Assembly: GCA_963965975.1 (NCBI GenBank)
Contig: OZ014415.1
Coordinates: 7,197,001-7,261,000, forward strand
Direction of reading: 5' to 3'
Length of the DNA: 64,000 nt
From: Xestospongia bergquistia
Taxonomy: Eukaryota > Porifera > Demospongiae > Haplosclerida > Petrosiidae
Part shown: in pieces, positions 23,701 to 40,216 of the stretch
Numbering within the stretch: the first letter of the stretch is position 1
How the letters are laid out: every line of letters begins with the position of its first letter
The notes under the pieces: generated by a model
The model's input: only the letters and a program-made list of their open reading frames with translations
Databases searched by the model: none
What the model was told of the DNA's origin: nothing
Program-made: the position numbers and the translations under genes

Positions 23701-25795
23701 ATATCCACAGCTAAGATTAATCAAATTGAGAAATGTCAGTCGGCATTCCTTTCATTTTGTGAGAACGTTTCAAACATTGGATATCTTTCAGGTAAAGCAA
23801 GCTTGGGAAAGCTCAATTTGAGTTCATTATCTACTAGAGCGTTAAGATCTCTGTGATAAAAACATTGTATGCCATTTCAAATTCCCTTTTCACATGTACC
23901 CAATGTACATACATCCTGTAAACATGTTATATAACACCTGAATTTATTGTTTTTTCCTATAGCTGAGGCCTCTCGTTATCTCCTCACAAACTCTCAACTC
24001 TCCAGAGCACAGCTCTACCATATATGGTAATGTACATGTACCATTCTTCAAATATATGTATTCACATGTACATTACTGTTAATATCTGTAACGTACATGT
24101 ACAAATACATGTAAATTACAAGCAATTACATGTAAATGTACATCAGTGCTGTTTTGGTTATACCAATTACCTTTGTTTTAGTTATATATGTATATATAAC
24201 AACTTGTAACGAGTACATATACATGTATCAACCATTTCATAACTATATGTACATGTTTTGTATCTTTTTAGTCTTTTATTTTTACATGTACATGTAAATC
24301 AATCTGTCAATTAGAGATGTTCTCAATTTCTTTATCATGTAATGATTACAATTACCATCACTTGATGATTACCCTATTACCATTATAATTACCATTACTT
24401 CATTATTACACTATTACTATTATAATTACCATTACTTCATTATTACACTATTACCATTATAATTACCATTACTTCATTATTACAGTATTACCATTACAAT
24501 TACCATTACTTCATGATTACCCTATTACCACTCCCTATTACCATTATAATTACCATCACTTCATTATTACACCCATTACCATTATAATTACCATTACTTC
24601 ATTATTACCCTATTACCATTATAATTACCATTACTTTATTATTACCCTATTGCCATTATAATTACCATTACTTCATTATTACCCTATTACCATTACAATT
24701 ACCATTACTTCATGATTACCCTATTACCACTCCCTATTACCATTATAATTACCATTACTTCATTATTACCCTATTACCATTACTGTCACCAAATCATGAA
24801 ACAATTACTATTAGTGCTAAAACCACTTAATTAATTACTCAGTTACTGACAGCCTGAGAAATATCACTATCTCAATAATAAGAAGAAAAGTACTTGATCA
24901 TCTTCCAACTTCAGCTGTTATTTGTAACACTTCACAGTTCAATAAACTTAGTAACTTGAGGCAACCATGGTTACCTCATTTAACAAGAGTTCAATTAACA
25001 TTACCATTAAAATTTCTAATTAATTATATAATTAATTACATTTTAGTTAACATGACAACATTCCTGCACTCTTAATCCTGACATAGTACCTATTGCTTTA
25101 TATTATTATATAGGAAACTGGCTGACACAGATAAGGATGGCAGACTCTCCTTCAATGAATTTGTCATTGCCATGCATCTAATTTTTATTGCTAAACTTAA
25201 TAATCCATTACCTATACATATTAATGGAGTGGATATCTTTCCTAACGAGGTATTAAAAGATGATTTGATGATCTAATCATTATATGTTATATTTTCTAGT
25301 TTTATCCAATAGCAAAGAAAGTGAGTGCTGTGGTTGCTGAAAAACCTCCTGTCGATCCTAAGACCCCTCCACCTCTGATACCTACATTTGTTATTCCAAC
25401 AGATAATTCTGTGATCAGTCCAATTTTTAAAACAATTCCTCCTGAAAAGTTTTATGGTGGAAAGTTTGATGTATTTACTGGTGATCCGTTTCAAAATCAT
25501 CTCGTAGCACAAAATGTAAGAATTCATTAATATAATTGATGTCATTCATCTTATAGCTTCATTCCCATCACTTAAAAAATAGTCTGAATTAAGGATCTTC
25601 TTTTTTAATGTTCTTTGAATATCTCTTTAAAACATAGTCACTTAAGTCACAATTAAAGATTATCTATCTTGTATTGTTGTAATCCTAGAGGTCACAGATT
25701 ATTTACAAGGTCCTTCCCTGTATAAACAGGTTTCTTTGGTGTAATCTATCTTGATCTGTAGTGCAATGATTCAGCATAGTATATTATATACTATT

Positions 25796-25840
<45 letters not shown>

Positions 25841-28800
25841 GGACACAAGCAGCTGTCTAAGCAACTAAATGATGGGTTATGCATGGTGTGATTCTTACAA
25901 TTCATTACATCATCGTACAACTGTGGATAACCATAACATTACCTCCGTAATGATATTCATGATCTTTATCTGCTCTTTACCCTAGTGAGCTTTGATATCT
26001 ATGACTTATAGAAATAAGGATCATCTGTCCCATATTATTATAATCATATACATACATAAGTCTTTTGTTTGATCTCTACATCAAGGTCACCTCTATATAC
26101 TAAAGATAATTTACAAGGTCCCTCTTTATATAGACTGGTTTTTTAGTTTAATCTACCTTAATCTGTGGTACCATAATTCTGTTATACACTATCTTTGTAC
26201 AATAGAAAGGACAAGAGCAGTTGTCTTTCTCAGCAGCTAAATGATGGGTCATGCATGGTGTAACTCATAAAATTCATAGCATCATCCTACAACAGTTGAT
26301 ATCCATATCATTACTTGTATAATAATATTCATGATCCTAATCTGATGTTTACCCTAGTGAGCTTTGATATGTACAGATATTGAATTTTAAAACGTGTCCA
26401 ATGACAGGTTTTTAGTGTTATTATAGCCAGTTTGTTTATCAGTGTCAAATGTGTGTGTCTCTCTCTCTCTCTGTGCAGACTGATTGTTGAAATGTGAGGT
26501 TGTTAATATTAATTTAACACACACTCTTATGTGTGGTTAGTATAATGTTGTTTTGTGTAGGATTAGTGGGCGTATCAGAGTTTATTGTAGACATGGCAGA
26601 GCTTACTGTAGCTGTACAATGTTTTGTTATATAGTAAATAGATGACTTTGTTACTATTTGGAGAATATCCCCTATGGGGGACTTAGGGTGGATTATACTA
26701 TTGTGTTGTCTGTGTTATATTACCTATCTATTATCTGTAGGTGTGTTTTGATATTTTATGGATAATATCCCATGTCGGGGACTTAGGGTGGATTATACTG
26801 TTGTTACAGTATGATAATACCCATCTATAGTCTGTGGGTGTTTTTTTAATGACTAGCAGTATTGTTTATTTGGGTTTTGTCAAATGTTAAAATCTAATAG
26901 TTTGTGTTACCACTGTGTTTACTTATATACATGTCACAACTAATAACATTGCTGTTTTTGAGCTTTGATTGGGTGACTCAACAGTGGGATCAGCATACTA
27001 AGTTATAGTACTATACTATAGCCACATTAGCCAGCCAATTAAGATTTGCTTTGTTAGCAATGAAGTGTTTAAAGTTTGTAATTGAATTAGTGACTAATTT
27101 TACAATCAGAATGATATTAACTGAATATGATCTTGCTATTGCAAGCCCTAACTTTAGACTAGCATTTGTTGACTTAGTAATAGTGTCAGAATAATAGATG
27201 TATGGACTCCTTGACCTTAAAAACTTGGTGTTAATATTTATATGTTTCTTATTTCCTATTTGGTTTTGAGTGTCAATATCACACCTATCAAACCAAAGGG
27301 TCACACGACGAAGTGTCTTAATAGTTGTACATGGTTATCACCTTGTAATATGTCACCTAAAGTGACTACGCAATTAAACATCGTTGAACTCAATCAAGGT
27401 CACATGTTAGTAGCTATTTGTAATGTAAAATATATGCTTGCTCTATATTTGTTAGGAGTTTCAAGGTTGGCCTACTTTGATGTCCAGGACTTATAATATA
27501 TTTTGTCTCAAGCGGTACAATGATTAGTGTTGCTAGGATACCTTATCAGTAATTTAGTGACTATTTTTCTTATTATTGTTTATAATGTGTCAAGTGGCCT
27601 AACTATTCAGAGGTGGCCTATACATGATCAAATTAATTCAAAAAAAGAGAGTAAAGCATTGTTTCTCAAGCACTCTTTTGATTTTTAATCTTACTGTCTC
27701 TCTTTCTCTGTTTAGATGAATGGACACAATACTCATCTTGATAGTAGCCATGAAGAGCTCTCCGTAACAACAAGTTCTCTTCACTCCTCGCAACTTTCAC
27801 ATTCAGAAAGTGCTGAAATATCTAAGCTTTCTTCAAGCCGACATAGCTCAGTGAAAAGTTTAGTCGAGGAAAGAGATGAACCAACTCTACAACAAGCACA
27901 ATCAATTGATATTGATATTTCAAAACCATTAGGTGCCACGCCCACAGAAGATAAAGATCTCGCCTCTGATACTGATCAGGATGCAGAAACAACAAAAGCA
28001 GAATTGGAAAAAATATCCAAAGCATCTCAAGATTTTCTTTCTCAAACAGGAGGACCAAACCCTAAATCACAAGAACCTTACAAAGATCCTTATGCCAATG
28101 CTCCCGAAATGAAGACTGCTTCAGCAAAGGGTTTAAATGCCGTTATTGATGACATTTCACCTGAGCCTCCTGTGTCACCCACACCTAAGGAAATGCTTGC
28201 AAAAACTAAGTCTGAAACCCATACCACTGAGAATGGGACTGAGTCTGCTAATGATTTTTTGGCTCAATTAGATAATTTGGAAGCACAGATTATGGATGTG
28301 TTAGATGATGCAAGCACATTCGACCCAATGGCTGAAACCACACCTCCTAAGCCTCCACCTCCAATGCCTGTATCAAAACCTCCACCAATGCCTGTTGTAA
28401 AACCAAAAAGAACATTACAAAATGACGAAACTGACTCGGTATTTCAAGACCCAAAACAAAAATCAAAAACTTTGCCTCAAACAAGAAGCAATTCTTCATC
28501 GAGAGAACCTTCTCCAAGATTACCAATAGGAGGAGATAGGAAGAACTCTGCTCGTAGCTCTAGCGACTCATCTACAGAACCTTCTCCTTCTCCTAGGAGA
28601 TTCACAGTAGCCGGATCTCCAGCCAGGAAGAAAATTGTCAATCAAAAGTTAGTATTTAACTAACTAATCAAAAAAATACAAACTAGATTGTTTGTCCTTT
28701 TTGTTTACAACTGTGTCACTGTAGACTAAGCATACATGTATATTTACATACTGAAGTATCTAAGTCTGTTGAAGAGTGCTCGATGTCGTTTAGACAGAGC

Positions 28801-31800
28801 GGGTTAGAACAGAATTAAAGGACAAAAGAACAGAGCTCTCGCTGTGTTGCTGTTACTCCGAGTTTCACGCGTTATGCTGTCTGACGATCGCATAACGCGT
28901 GAAACTCGGAGTAACAGCAACACAGCGAGAGCTCTGTTCTTTTGTCCTTTAATTCTGTATATTTACATATATATATATGTATGTGTACAATCAAATCTTC
29001 TTTTTAAGATCCTTAAATACGCTCCATTAGTATATATGCACCTAGGTCAAAACCTTGAACTGGTAGGTTAATAATAGTTGCTGTGTAATACTAGTACATC
29101 AACTATTTCCTAAGAGATAGCAAGATAATTTTCATTTACATACTTGTATAAGCATTTGCCAACAACAGACTATGCAATAGTTATAACTTTAAATAAAATT
29201 ACTAATTGTTGTTTTGTTAACTGTTGTATTGTTAGCTGTTGTATTACTAATTGTTGTATTGTTAACTGCTGTATTACTAATTGTTATTTTGTTAACTGTT
29301 GTATTACTAATTGTTGTATTGTTAGCTGTTGTATTACTAATTGTTGTATTGTTAACTCCTGTATTACTAATTGTTGTATTGTTAACTGTTGTATTACTAA
29401 TTGTTGTATTGTTAACTGTTGTATTACTAATTGTTGTAATATTATAGTCGTAATTCTGCTATTCTTGATGATCTGGATGATCTTTTTTCTGCTGAGTTAG
29501 CATCTATTGATAATTTACTGGATGCTCAACAAAATAAAGAGAAAAAAGCTGAAGAGAGACAAATGAAAGAGACTGAAGAACTAAAAGTGATGGAAAAGAA
29601 AGCTATGGAGGTAAGAAGTATGTACAATGTACTAGATTATGATGCCACTTGATGTTAATATGATCCCATTTGAATTCAATTGACATTAGAAATGAAGCCA
29701 CTTGATTTTGAAGTGATGTGAAATATGATGCAAATTGATTTCACTTGATGCTTGATTTGATGCAAATTGATTTCAATTGATGTTTGATTTGATGCTAATT
29801 GATTTGACTTGAGTGTTACAAGCACATTATGTTAATGTTAATAAACTAACTGCCTTACACAGACTCCAGAGCTCCCTAGAATGCAAGTAACCAGTATGGA
29901 GGAAATTAGACGAAAACGACAACAAGAAAGGTACAATAAAACACACCTCATACATGTAGATGTATACATTTAATTTATGTACATATATTATTTTAGTCAA
30001 CAAAAGCAACAACAGTGGGAAGAAGAAATGAAAGCAATCGAAAAAAAAGCACAACGTCAATATGAGGAAGAAATGAAAAAGGTTAATGTTCTGTGTTCTA
30101 GTTTTATTTGTGCCATGTATTTTTACAATCTGTTTGTCCATTGATACACTCTATTCATCCATTGTTACACTCTATTCATCCATTGATACACTCTGTTCAT
30201 CCATTGATACACTCTGTTCATCCATTGTTACACTCTGTTCATCCATTGATACACTCTGTTCATCCATTGATACACTCTGTTCATCCATTGATACACTCTG
30301 TTCATCCATTGTTACACTCTATTCATCCATTGATACACTCTGTTCATCCATTGATAGGTTCAATTACTTGAAGATGAAACAATACATACTTTAGAATCAG
30401 AATGGAATCAGTTATTAGAACAAGAGAAAGAACATATGAAAGAAGCATGGGTGATTCGTGCACAACGAGAGAAGGAAGAAGAAGAGAGGAGAGAGAAAAT
30501 GAGACAGCAAATGTCAGAGAGAAGAGGTATGAATACTGATTTATAGCTTAAATCCACATGATAGTATATTTCTGCTTCCTCTCTCTCTTTCTCCTGTTAT
30601 AGAGGTCACTATTGAGGAGTGGATTCAAATGATGGAAGAGAATAAGATAGAAAAAATGACCCCAGAGGAAAAGGAAAAATACGAAAAAAGAAAGCAAGCA
30701 TGGCTGGAACATCGAAGACAGAAAGAAGAGAAGCAACGACAAGAAATGGAAGAGAAATTGAGAAAGAATAGAGAGAGAATGGCTGAAGAATATTTGTAAG
30801 AAATCTTACATGTAACATCTACATATAACATGTAACATGTACATGTACTGCAGTTTTATATGATAAGCATATAAACTCTTTTCATTTTTTACTTTTATTA
30901 GTTTGTTTGATTAATTTACTACTCTTTAATTACCAGGAGGGTCAGGACAATGGAGGAAGAGGTCAAACAGTCTCGTTTGGATACAGAAACTTTAAAAGAA
31001 TTAGGAGAAGAACAAATTAAAAAAGAAGCAGAGGAGAGAAAATTCAGGACAGAACTAGCTCAAAAACGAAAGGAAGAGGCAAAACAGAGAGAGATTGAAG
31101 AGGTTAGTGATACTTTGTCACAAACATAATGATAATACTTATAAGAGCTAATATTAAACTGAGATATATTGTTGTTATTAATAATATATTATTATTATTA
31201 CTATTAATTGTAATAATAAAGTTGATTATAATGAACACAGCCCTTGTAAATTGTCCCCTTATACATAATGTATTCTCTGGTATGTCATACATTGGGTTTC
31301 CTAATATAATTGTTTATATGATTATAAGTAATATACTGTCACAAATGAAATGATATTACTATTATTACCATAAAAGGTAGTATTAGCAAAAAGAAGATGT
31401 ATTTGATAGTCTAGACCGACTACTCTATACTATGGGTATTGGTAAATAGAATTATAACTGTCTTAATATATCACACACCATCATGTATCATGTTTCACTA
31501 TCATAGTGATGATTTGTACATGTAAGTTACAATGTTTGTTTTCAATGTTTGTTTTAAGGAAGTTATTAAGAAGACAGGTAGTTCTGATTATAAGCAGAAG
31601 TAATCTTTGTTTAGTACATGTACATTTACTTTCACATGTACATATTTACTGTAGTAAATTAGTAATCTTCATGTACTGGTACATTCTTCAGTAATAGTCT
31701 ACAAGGTCTATCATGTTCTGTACTTGTTTAGTGTAGCAATTACTATGAAATACGTGACCGCACCAAAAATGAATTGCATTAAACAAAATTAAAAACAATA

Positions 31801-32510
31801 TACTCACCTTAAAATCCTCCTTGTATATACATGATATACTACATGTATTGTAATGTACTACATGTATATACTCACCTTAAAATGTTCCTCGTACATACAT
31901 ATACTACATGTAATGTACATGTATATACTCACCTTAACATTTGTAGAATAGTAATGTCATTCTTTTCTCATCTGCAGAACAAATCTAAGGCTCGTTCAGC
32001 TCTGGCTGCTCGATGGGAACAACAAGTTAAACAGAGGTATTGGGACTTAATAACTAATTAATAATTTGTCTCCACCTTCTTTAGAAACACTAAAGATTAT
32101 AAGAGTACTGTATTGAGTAGCTCAGATAATAAGGTAGTGAATGAATGGGAGGGGCAAATTGATAGATAGATGGATGAATGGGAGGGGCAAATTGATAGAT
32201 AGATGGATTAATGGGAGGGGCAATTGATGGATGGAAAGATAGGATAGATGGAATGAATGGGAGGGACAAATTGATGGATGGGTGAGTGAATAATGGATAA
32301 ATAAACGAATGAGAAAGTGCTGGAATAGACAAACAGATGAATAAACTTACAAATAAAGGAAGGAAGTGATGTGATGGAGAGAGAGGGAAAGTAGGAGGGA
32401 GGATGTGAGGAAGTACATCAGGTATTATATTTACTCTGTTCATTTTCAAGGATTCTAGTCGTTTAAGAGAGGAAGGAAGACTTGCAAAACGTGTGGGAAA
32501 ACTAAACTAA
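17332..32510 (+). CDS. EH-domain and coiled-coil endocytic scaffold (Eps15/intersectin-like)
   Basis: Sixteen exons in continuous phase: 17332-17434, 20815-20878, 23541-23791, 23963-24026, 25114-25249, 25300-25515, 27716-28647, 29448-29610, 29863-29930, 29997-30081, 30358-30526, 30603-30795, 30937-31102, 31978-32036, 32085-32133, 32451-32510. This gives 925 residues. Two EH domains lie at about 12-105 and 115-205, each with the pocket Trp (56 and 161) and a canonical calcium loop (DIDEDGQLNPAEF, DTDKDGRLSFNEF). A Ser/Pro-rich linker with proline motifs (PPKPPPPMPVSKPPPMP) follows, then a long charged coiled coil from about 590. EH domains bind NPF peptides of endocytic adaptors. There are two EH domains and no SH3 domain, so it matches neither Eps15 (three EH) nor intersectin (SH3 array) exactly, and orthology is left open. 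Confidence 0.85.
17435..20814 (+). other. Intron 1 of the EH-scaffold gene
   Basis: A 3.4-kb intron without recognisable genes. It contains about three diverged direct repeats of 165-190 bp (about 19340-19845, sharing agtacaaatattg and aagggaggt) and two copies of a roughly 300-bp unit (about 19978-20575, sharing gaaagtgacac, acacaatact and tgattagtcatcactatta). It ends in a (tg)n(ct)n microsatellite at 20722-20809 that supplies the pyrimidine tract of the acceptor at 20814. Confidence 0.7.
20722..20809. repeat. Compound microsatellite (tg)n(ct)n next to a splice acceptor
   Basis: About 29 tg units are followed by gatataat and about 10 ct units, ending five bases before the exon 2 boundary of the EH gene. 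Antisense His/Thr frames here are repeat artefacts. Confidence 0.95.
20879..23540 (+). other. Intron 2 of the EH-scaffold gene
   Basis: A 2.7-kb AT-rich intron. Only weak repeats are seen: a duplicated segment about 22800-22980 (shared ttttttcaagtggttacta and ctttttgac) and alternating tacatgta palindromes near 20985 and 22600. No gene was recognised. Confidence 0.6.
24345..24780. repeat. Minisatellite in intron 4 of the EH gene
   Basis: About twelve imperfect units of roughly 36 bp built from ttaccattataattacc and attacttcattatta. The preceding 300 bp (24027-24310) are dense in tacatgta/acatgtac palindromes. Confidence 0.85.
25516..27715 (+). other. Intron 6 of the EH-scaffold gene
   Basis: This intron contains two diverged copies of a segment of 300 bp or more (about 25690-26000 and 26100-26370, sharing atttacaaggtcc, ctaaatgatggg, catgcatggtgt and ccctagtgagctttgatat). 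It also has a (gt)n tract at 25799-25837 and two copies of a roughly 100-bp unit (26660-26850, sharing gggggacttagggtggatta or close variants). The small open frames here have no recognisable homology. Confidence 0.65.
28768..28958. mobile_element. Foldback element, copy 2, with perfect 69-bp arms
   Basis: The left arm 28809-28877 and right arm 28890-28958 are exact reverse complements over 69 bp, with a 12-bp loop (tgtctgacgatc). The arms begin acagaattaaaggac and end gcgttatgc. The preceding 28768-28808 carries the same tail (gagtgctcgat ... gacagagcgggtt) seen reversed at 6492-6616. It sits in intron 7 of the EH gene, and transcripts of that intron could form a long hairpin. Confidence 0.9.
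29205..29440. repeat. 30-bp minisatellite ending at a splice acceptor
   Basis: About eight units of 30 bp (ttgttgtattgttaactg, then ttgtattactaa) fill the end of intron 7 of the EH gene. They end seven bases before the exon 8 boundary (29448). The T-rich unit can serve as an extended pyrimidine tract. Open frames across it are artefacts. Confidence 0.93.
30132..30357. repeat. 21-bp minisatellite whose last unit forms a splice acceptor
   Basis: About ten units of tacactctgttcatccattg plus one base make up intron 10 of the EH gene. Internal units continue ccattgatac. The final one reads ccattgatag, giving the AG that precedes exon 11 at 30358. Confidence 0.93.
32146..32290. repeat. Degenerate minisatellite in the last intron of the EH gene
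   Basis: Three to four imperfect copies of gggaggggcaaattgata followed by gatggatgaat-type sequence, between exons 15 and 16. The open frame on the opposite strand here is a repeat artefact. Confidence 0.75.
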
Positions 32511-33243
32511 CCAGTTTCTCTGTTGTCATAGGAACACACATATATTCAATTTGAATTTATATGCCCAAATTCATGATATGTTATACACTATAATACCCAG
32601 CTGTGTCTCAGAAATAGTATAGATACTACTCAACACACTATAATGGAGATGTATGCAAAATTTAATCCTTTGTTGTGGTGTGCTTATAATTAGGTTTATT
32701 ACGGTATCATTATTCCCTCTATAAAAATTAATATATCATTTCTTAATTGACAAATTATAAATGTATAATGTTGACATTATTGATGAAAATTAAAATTATA
32801 TTATGCTAAAGAAGATATTATTAACCTTTCGTATCTCACAACAAACGTATTCACAACATCTCATAAAGTTCTTTGTATTCAGAATAATACAGCACTCTAT
32901 ACAGAGGCTGGTAATCATATGATTATAATATCACACAGACAGAACTATGCAGTATATGACATTACTACCTTGGAGACATTGTTAATCTCTCTCTAATACT
33001 GAAGTACATGTAATTATTAATTGTATTATAGAAGATTTGTTTGAAAGAAATGTACTTATTATAATGTTGTGGTATATAAAATTAGAGTGTGTTACAAATA
33101 ATGACCAAAACACAAAAGCAAAATAATTGAAAGTGCATTTGTTGTTAGTCCTAACCAGCTGTATTGTATACATGAAGGACCAAATTATATGTAAGTTAAT
33201 AATAATAATAATATAGTAATTCATATAGAAATGTCATCTGTCT
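32511..33243. other. Convergent 3' region between EH scaffold and HDAC3
   Basis: This 730-bp AT-rich stretch should contain both 3' untranslated regions and polyadenylation sites. No conserved gene or structured repeat was recognised. Confidence 0.6.
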
Positions 33244-38058
<4,815 letters not shown>

Positions 38059-38275
38059 TGGAATAAGGAATAGTTCTAATTGAAGAGCAGTGAGAGCACA
38101 TTAATTATATTTTAATTGATTTTGGCGGGAAATTTTAATCACTTAATATAACAATAATCAAGGCAGACGCAGACGTCCACTTTTTTGAGGTAAGAACTTT
38201 GATGTTTTTCAGTCCATTGAGTATTATTCTCCCTCCTTCTTTTTCAGAAACTAAACGAATCTTTTCATTTGGTTA
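38059..38275. promoter_or_regulatory. Bidirectional promoter HDAC3 / POLE2
   Basis: Only 217 bp separate the two start codons, so the two genes must share a divergent promoter. On the POLE2 side a possible 58-bp 5' untranslated intron is visible (donor gtaaga from 38190, pyrimidine tract and AG at 38246-38247). The region includes tttggcgggaaattt at about 38120-38135, which resembles an E2F site (TTTGGCGGGAAA). That would fit a replication gene, but it is a motif match only. Confidence 0.6.
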
Positions 38276-39844
38276 ATGGCTGCCTCGTTTAGAAGAAAAA
38301 TCGTAACCAATTTTAAGTTACAAGGACTTCAGCTCTCAAACGAAGCCACCACCTTTCTCGTGGAAGTTCTAGAGCCGTATAAAGACAATTCAGACATTAA
38401 TAATATCGTTGACCAGATTATTGAAGCAGTTCACAAACAACCGCTCAAAACACCACTTATTAACAGAGACATTATAGAAATTGCTGTCGAAGAATGTAAT
38501 CAAGCATCCGACTCAGATACTGAGAAAGCATTAATATTAATTGATGCATTTGATGTGCCAGCATTCACTTATAATCCTGACCAGAAAAAATTCATTCCCA
38601 CACCGAAAGAATCATTAAAAATTTTCTCGGGGGCAGACTCAAAATCAAAACTATTTCGAGAACGATATTCCATACTTCAGCAACGTACACTTCGTCACGA
38701 ACTATTCAGTCCTCCAGTAATGGGACAAGAAGGACAAGACAATTCCAAATTCCAGTTACGAACAGTTGAGTATTTACTTAGCAGTTCCGGGCTATCCGAT
38801 AAAGTCATTGTACTGGGAATGCTGACCCAACTTCGTGAGGGTAAGTTTCATTTAGAAGATTTAACAGGTACTGTTGAACTAGATATATCTCAGTGCACTT
38901 TCCATACTGGTCTCTTTGTTGAGAACAGTATAGTTCTGGCTGAAGGTTTATATAACGATGGGTTGTTCCATGTTGGTGCTATTGGGTTCCCGCCCATAGA
39001 AACATCAACTGATTCACGTAGCTATTTTGGAAGTGTTAATTTTTTTGGTGGACCTTCTCCTATTTCGGCTAAATCCTCAGTCAAACATCAGGCCATGTTA
39101 CAAGAAAACCCAGGTGCTATGATAGTGTTTATATCAGACCTGTTTCTAGATGACCCCAAGGTTTTAGAAAAACTTGGTATTTTGTTTTCTGGCTATACTG
39201 ATTTTCCTCCAGTTGCATTTGTATTTATGGGTAATTTTAGTTCAGCACCATATGGCCCTGATAAAAATCAAAAACTTAAGGCATCCTTTAAAAGTTTGGC
39301 TAATATTATGCTTAGTTATCCAGACTTAATAGAAAAATCTCAATTTTACTTCATTCCCGGACCCCTTGATCCTGGGTCTGGTAATATTCTTCCCCGACCC
39401 CCTATTCCATCAACGTTAACATCAGATTTAACTGAGCATGTTAAGAATGTCCATTTTTGTTCCAATCCTTGTCGTATTCAATTCTGTACAAGAGAAATTG
39501 TTGTCTTTCGTGAGGACATCCTAAACAAAATGTCTCGTCACTGTGTCAGATTTCCTTCCGAAGGAACTGACATGGCAAACCATTTTGCAAAGACAATCTT
39601 ATCTCAAGCTCATCTTTGTCCCCTCCCCCTTCATTCTCGTCCAATTTATTGGATGTACGACCATGTCCTTAGACTCTATCCCCTTCCTGATTTAATTGTT
39701 ATTGGTGATAAATGTAATCCATATTCTGTAGTATTGAACGACTGTAAACTTGTCAATCCTGGGTCATTTCCTAGAAGTGGTTTTGAATTTAAAGTATATG
39801 TACCTGTCACTGGTCAAGTTGAAGACAGTAAATTAATGGATTAA
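38276..39844 (+). CDS. POLE2: DNA polymerase epsilon subunit 2
   Basis: Single-exon gene of 522 residues (human protein 527). The N-terminal helical domain (FRRKIVTNFKLQGLQLSNEA) is followed by an OB fold at about 180-260 (VIVLGMLTQLREGKFHLEDL) and then the inactive calcineurin-like phosphoesterase domain of polymerase B subunits (FISDLFLDDPKVLEKL, FMGNFSSAPYG, FYFIPGPLDPGS, ending DCKLVNPGSFPRSGFEF). By family it is the structural B subunit of the leading-strand polymerase and contacts CMG helicase components in the nucleus. The ATG matches the human N terminus, and the frame is complete. It is intronless here, unlike its neighbour HDAC3. Confidence 0.96.
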   Translation: MAASFRRKIVTNFKLQGLQLSNEATTFLVEVLEPYKDNSDINNIVDQIIEAVHKQPLKTPLINRDIIEIAVEECNQASDSDTEKALILIDAFDVPAFTYNPDQKKFIPTPKESLKIFSGADSKSKLFRERYSILQQRTLRHELFSPPVMGQEGQDNSKFQLRTVEYLLSSSGLSDKVIVLGMLTQLREGKFHLEDLTGTVELDISQCTFHTGLFVENSIVLAEGLYNDGLFHVGAIGFPPIETSTDSRSYFGSVNFFGGPSPISAKSSVKHQAMLQENPGAMIVFISDLFLDDPKVLEKLGILFSGYTDFPPVAFVFMGNFSSAPYGPDKNQKLKASFKSLANIMLSYPDLIEKSQFYFIPGPLDPGSGNILPRPPIPSTLTSDLTEHVKNVHFCSNPCRIQFCTREIVVFREDILNKMSRHCVRFPSEGTDMANHFAKTILSQAHLCPLPLHSRPIYWMYDHVLRLYPLPDLIVIGDKCNPYSVVLNDCKLVNPGSFPRSGFEFKVYVPVTGQVEDSKLMD

Positions 39845-40216
39845 TTAATGTTATTATTTAAATTCTTAAATTGGTTAGGTAACCTAGATTAATTTTTTTT
39901 AAAATAATAATTATTATTATTAATGTTCATATATTAAACAAGTACTCTGCTCAAATTTTCACTGCTTAAATATACTGTGTTAAAACTCTTCTTTATTTTT
40001 CTTCTTCTGGGTTATATTAAGTGGTCTAAAATTCAAATAAGTATTAATCTTATTGGGTATGTGTGATAGCCACATATATGTGTCCTTACATGTTACAACT
40101 TTAACAGTTCGAGCTCCATAATTGTATATATTGTGCTAAGTTATAAAATATTAGGATTAATTTCCTGTTGGATTAATAACCAGTACATACTTCTGGTATT
40201 GTGAGTATCTGTTACA
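39845..40216. other. Spacer between POLE2 and the NAAA cluster
   Basis: This is the convergent 3' region of POLE2 (+) and the first NAAA-like gene (-). It has AT-rich low-complexity runs and no gene was seen. It ends at the left boundary of the duplicated 5.4-kb block (40217). Confidence 0.65.

Noticed and set aside
27011..27496. Two overlapping ORFs in EH intron 6
   Set aside because: No recognisable domain, AT-rich, antisense to each other. A degraded mobile element is possible but cannot be supported.
28844..29071. Short plus-strand ORF at the foldback element
   Set aside because: It is created by the inverted arms, with no homology, within an intron.
29144..29500. Repetitive CCITNCCIVN-type and LLIVVLLTVVLL-type frames
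   Set aside because: These are translations of a 30-bp intron minisatellite ending at a splice acceptor.
30086..30394. Repetitive STLCSSID-type frames
   Set aside because: These are translations of the 21-bp intron minisatellite.
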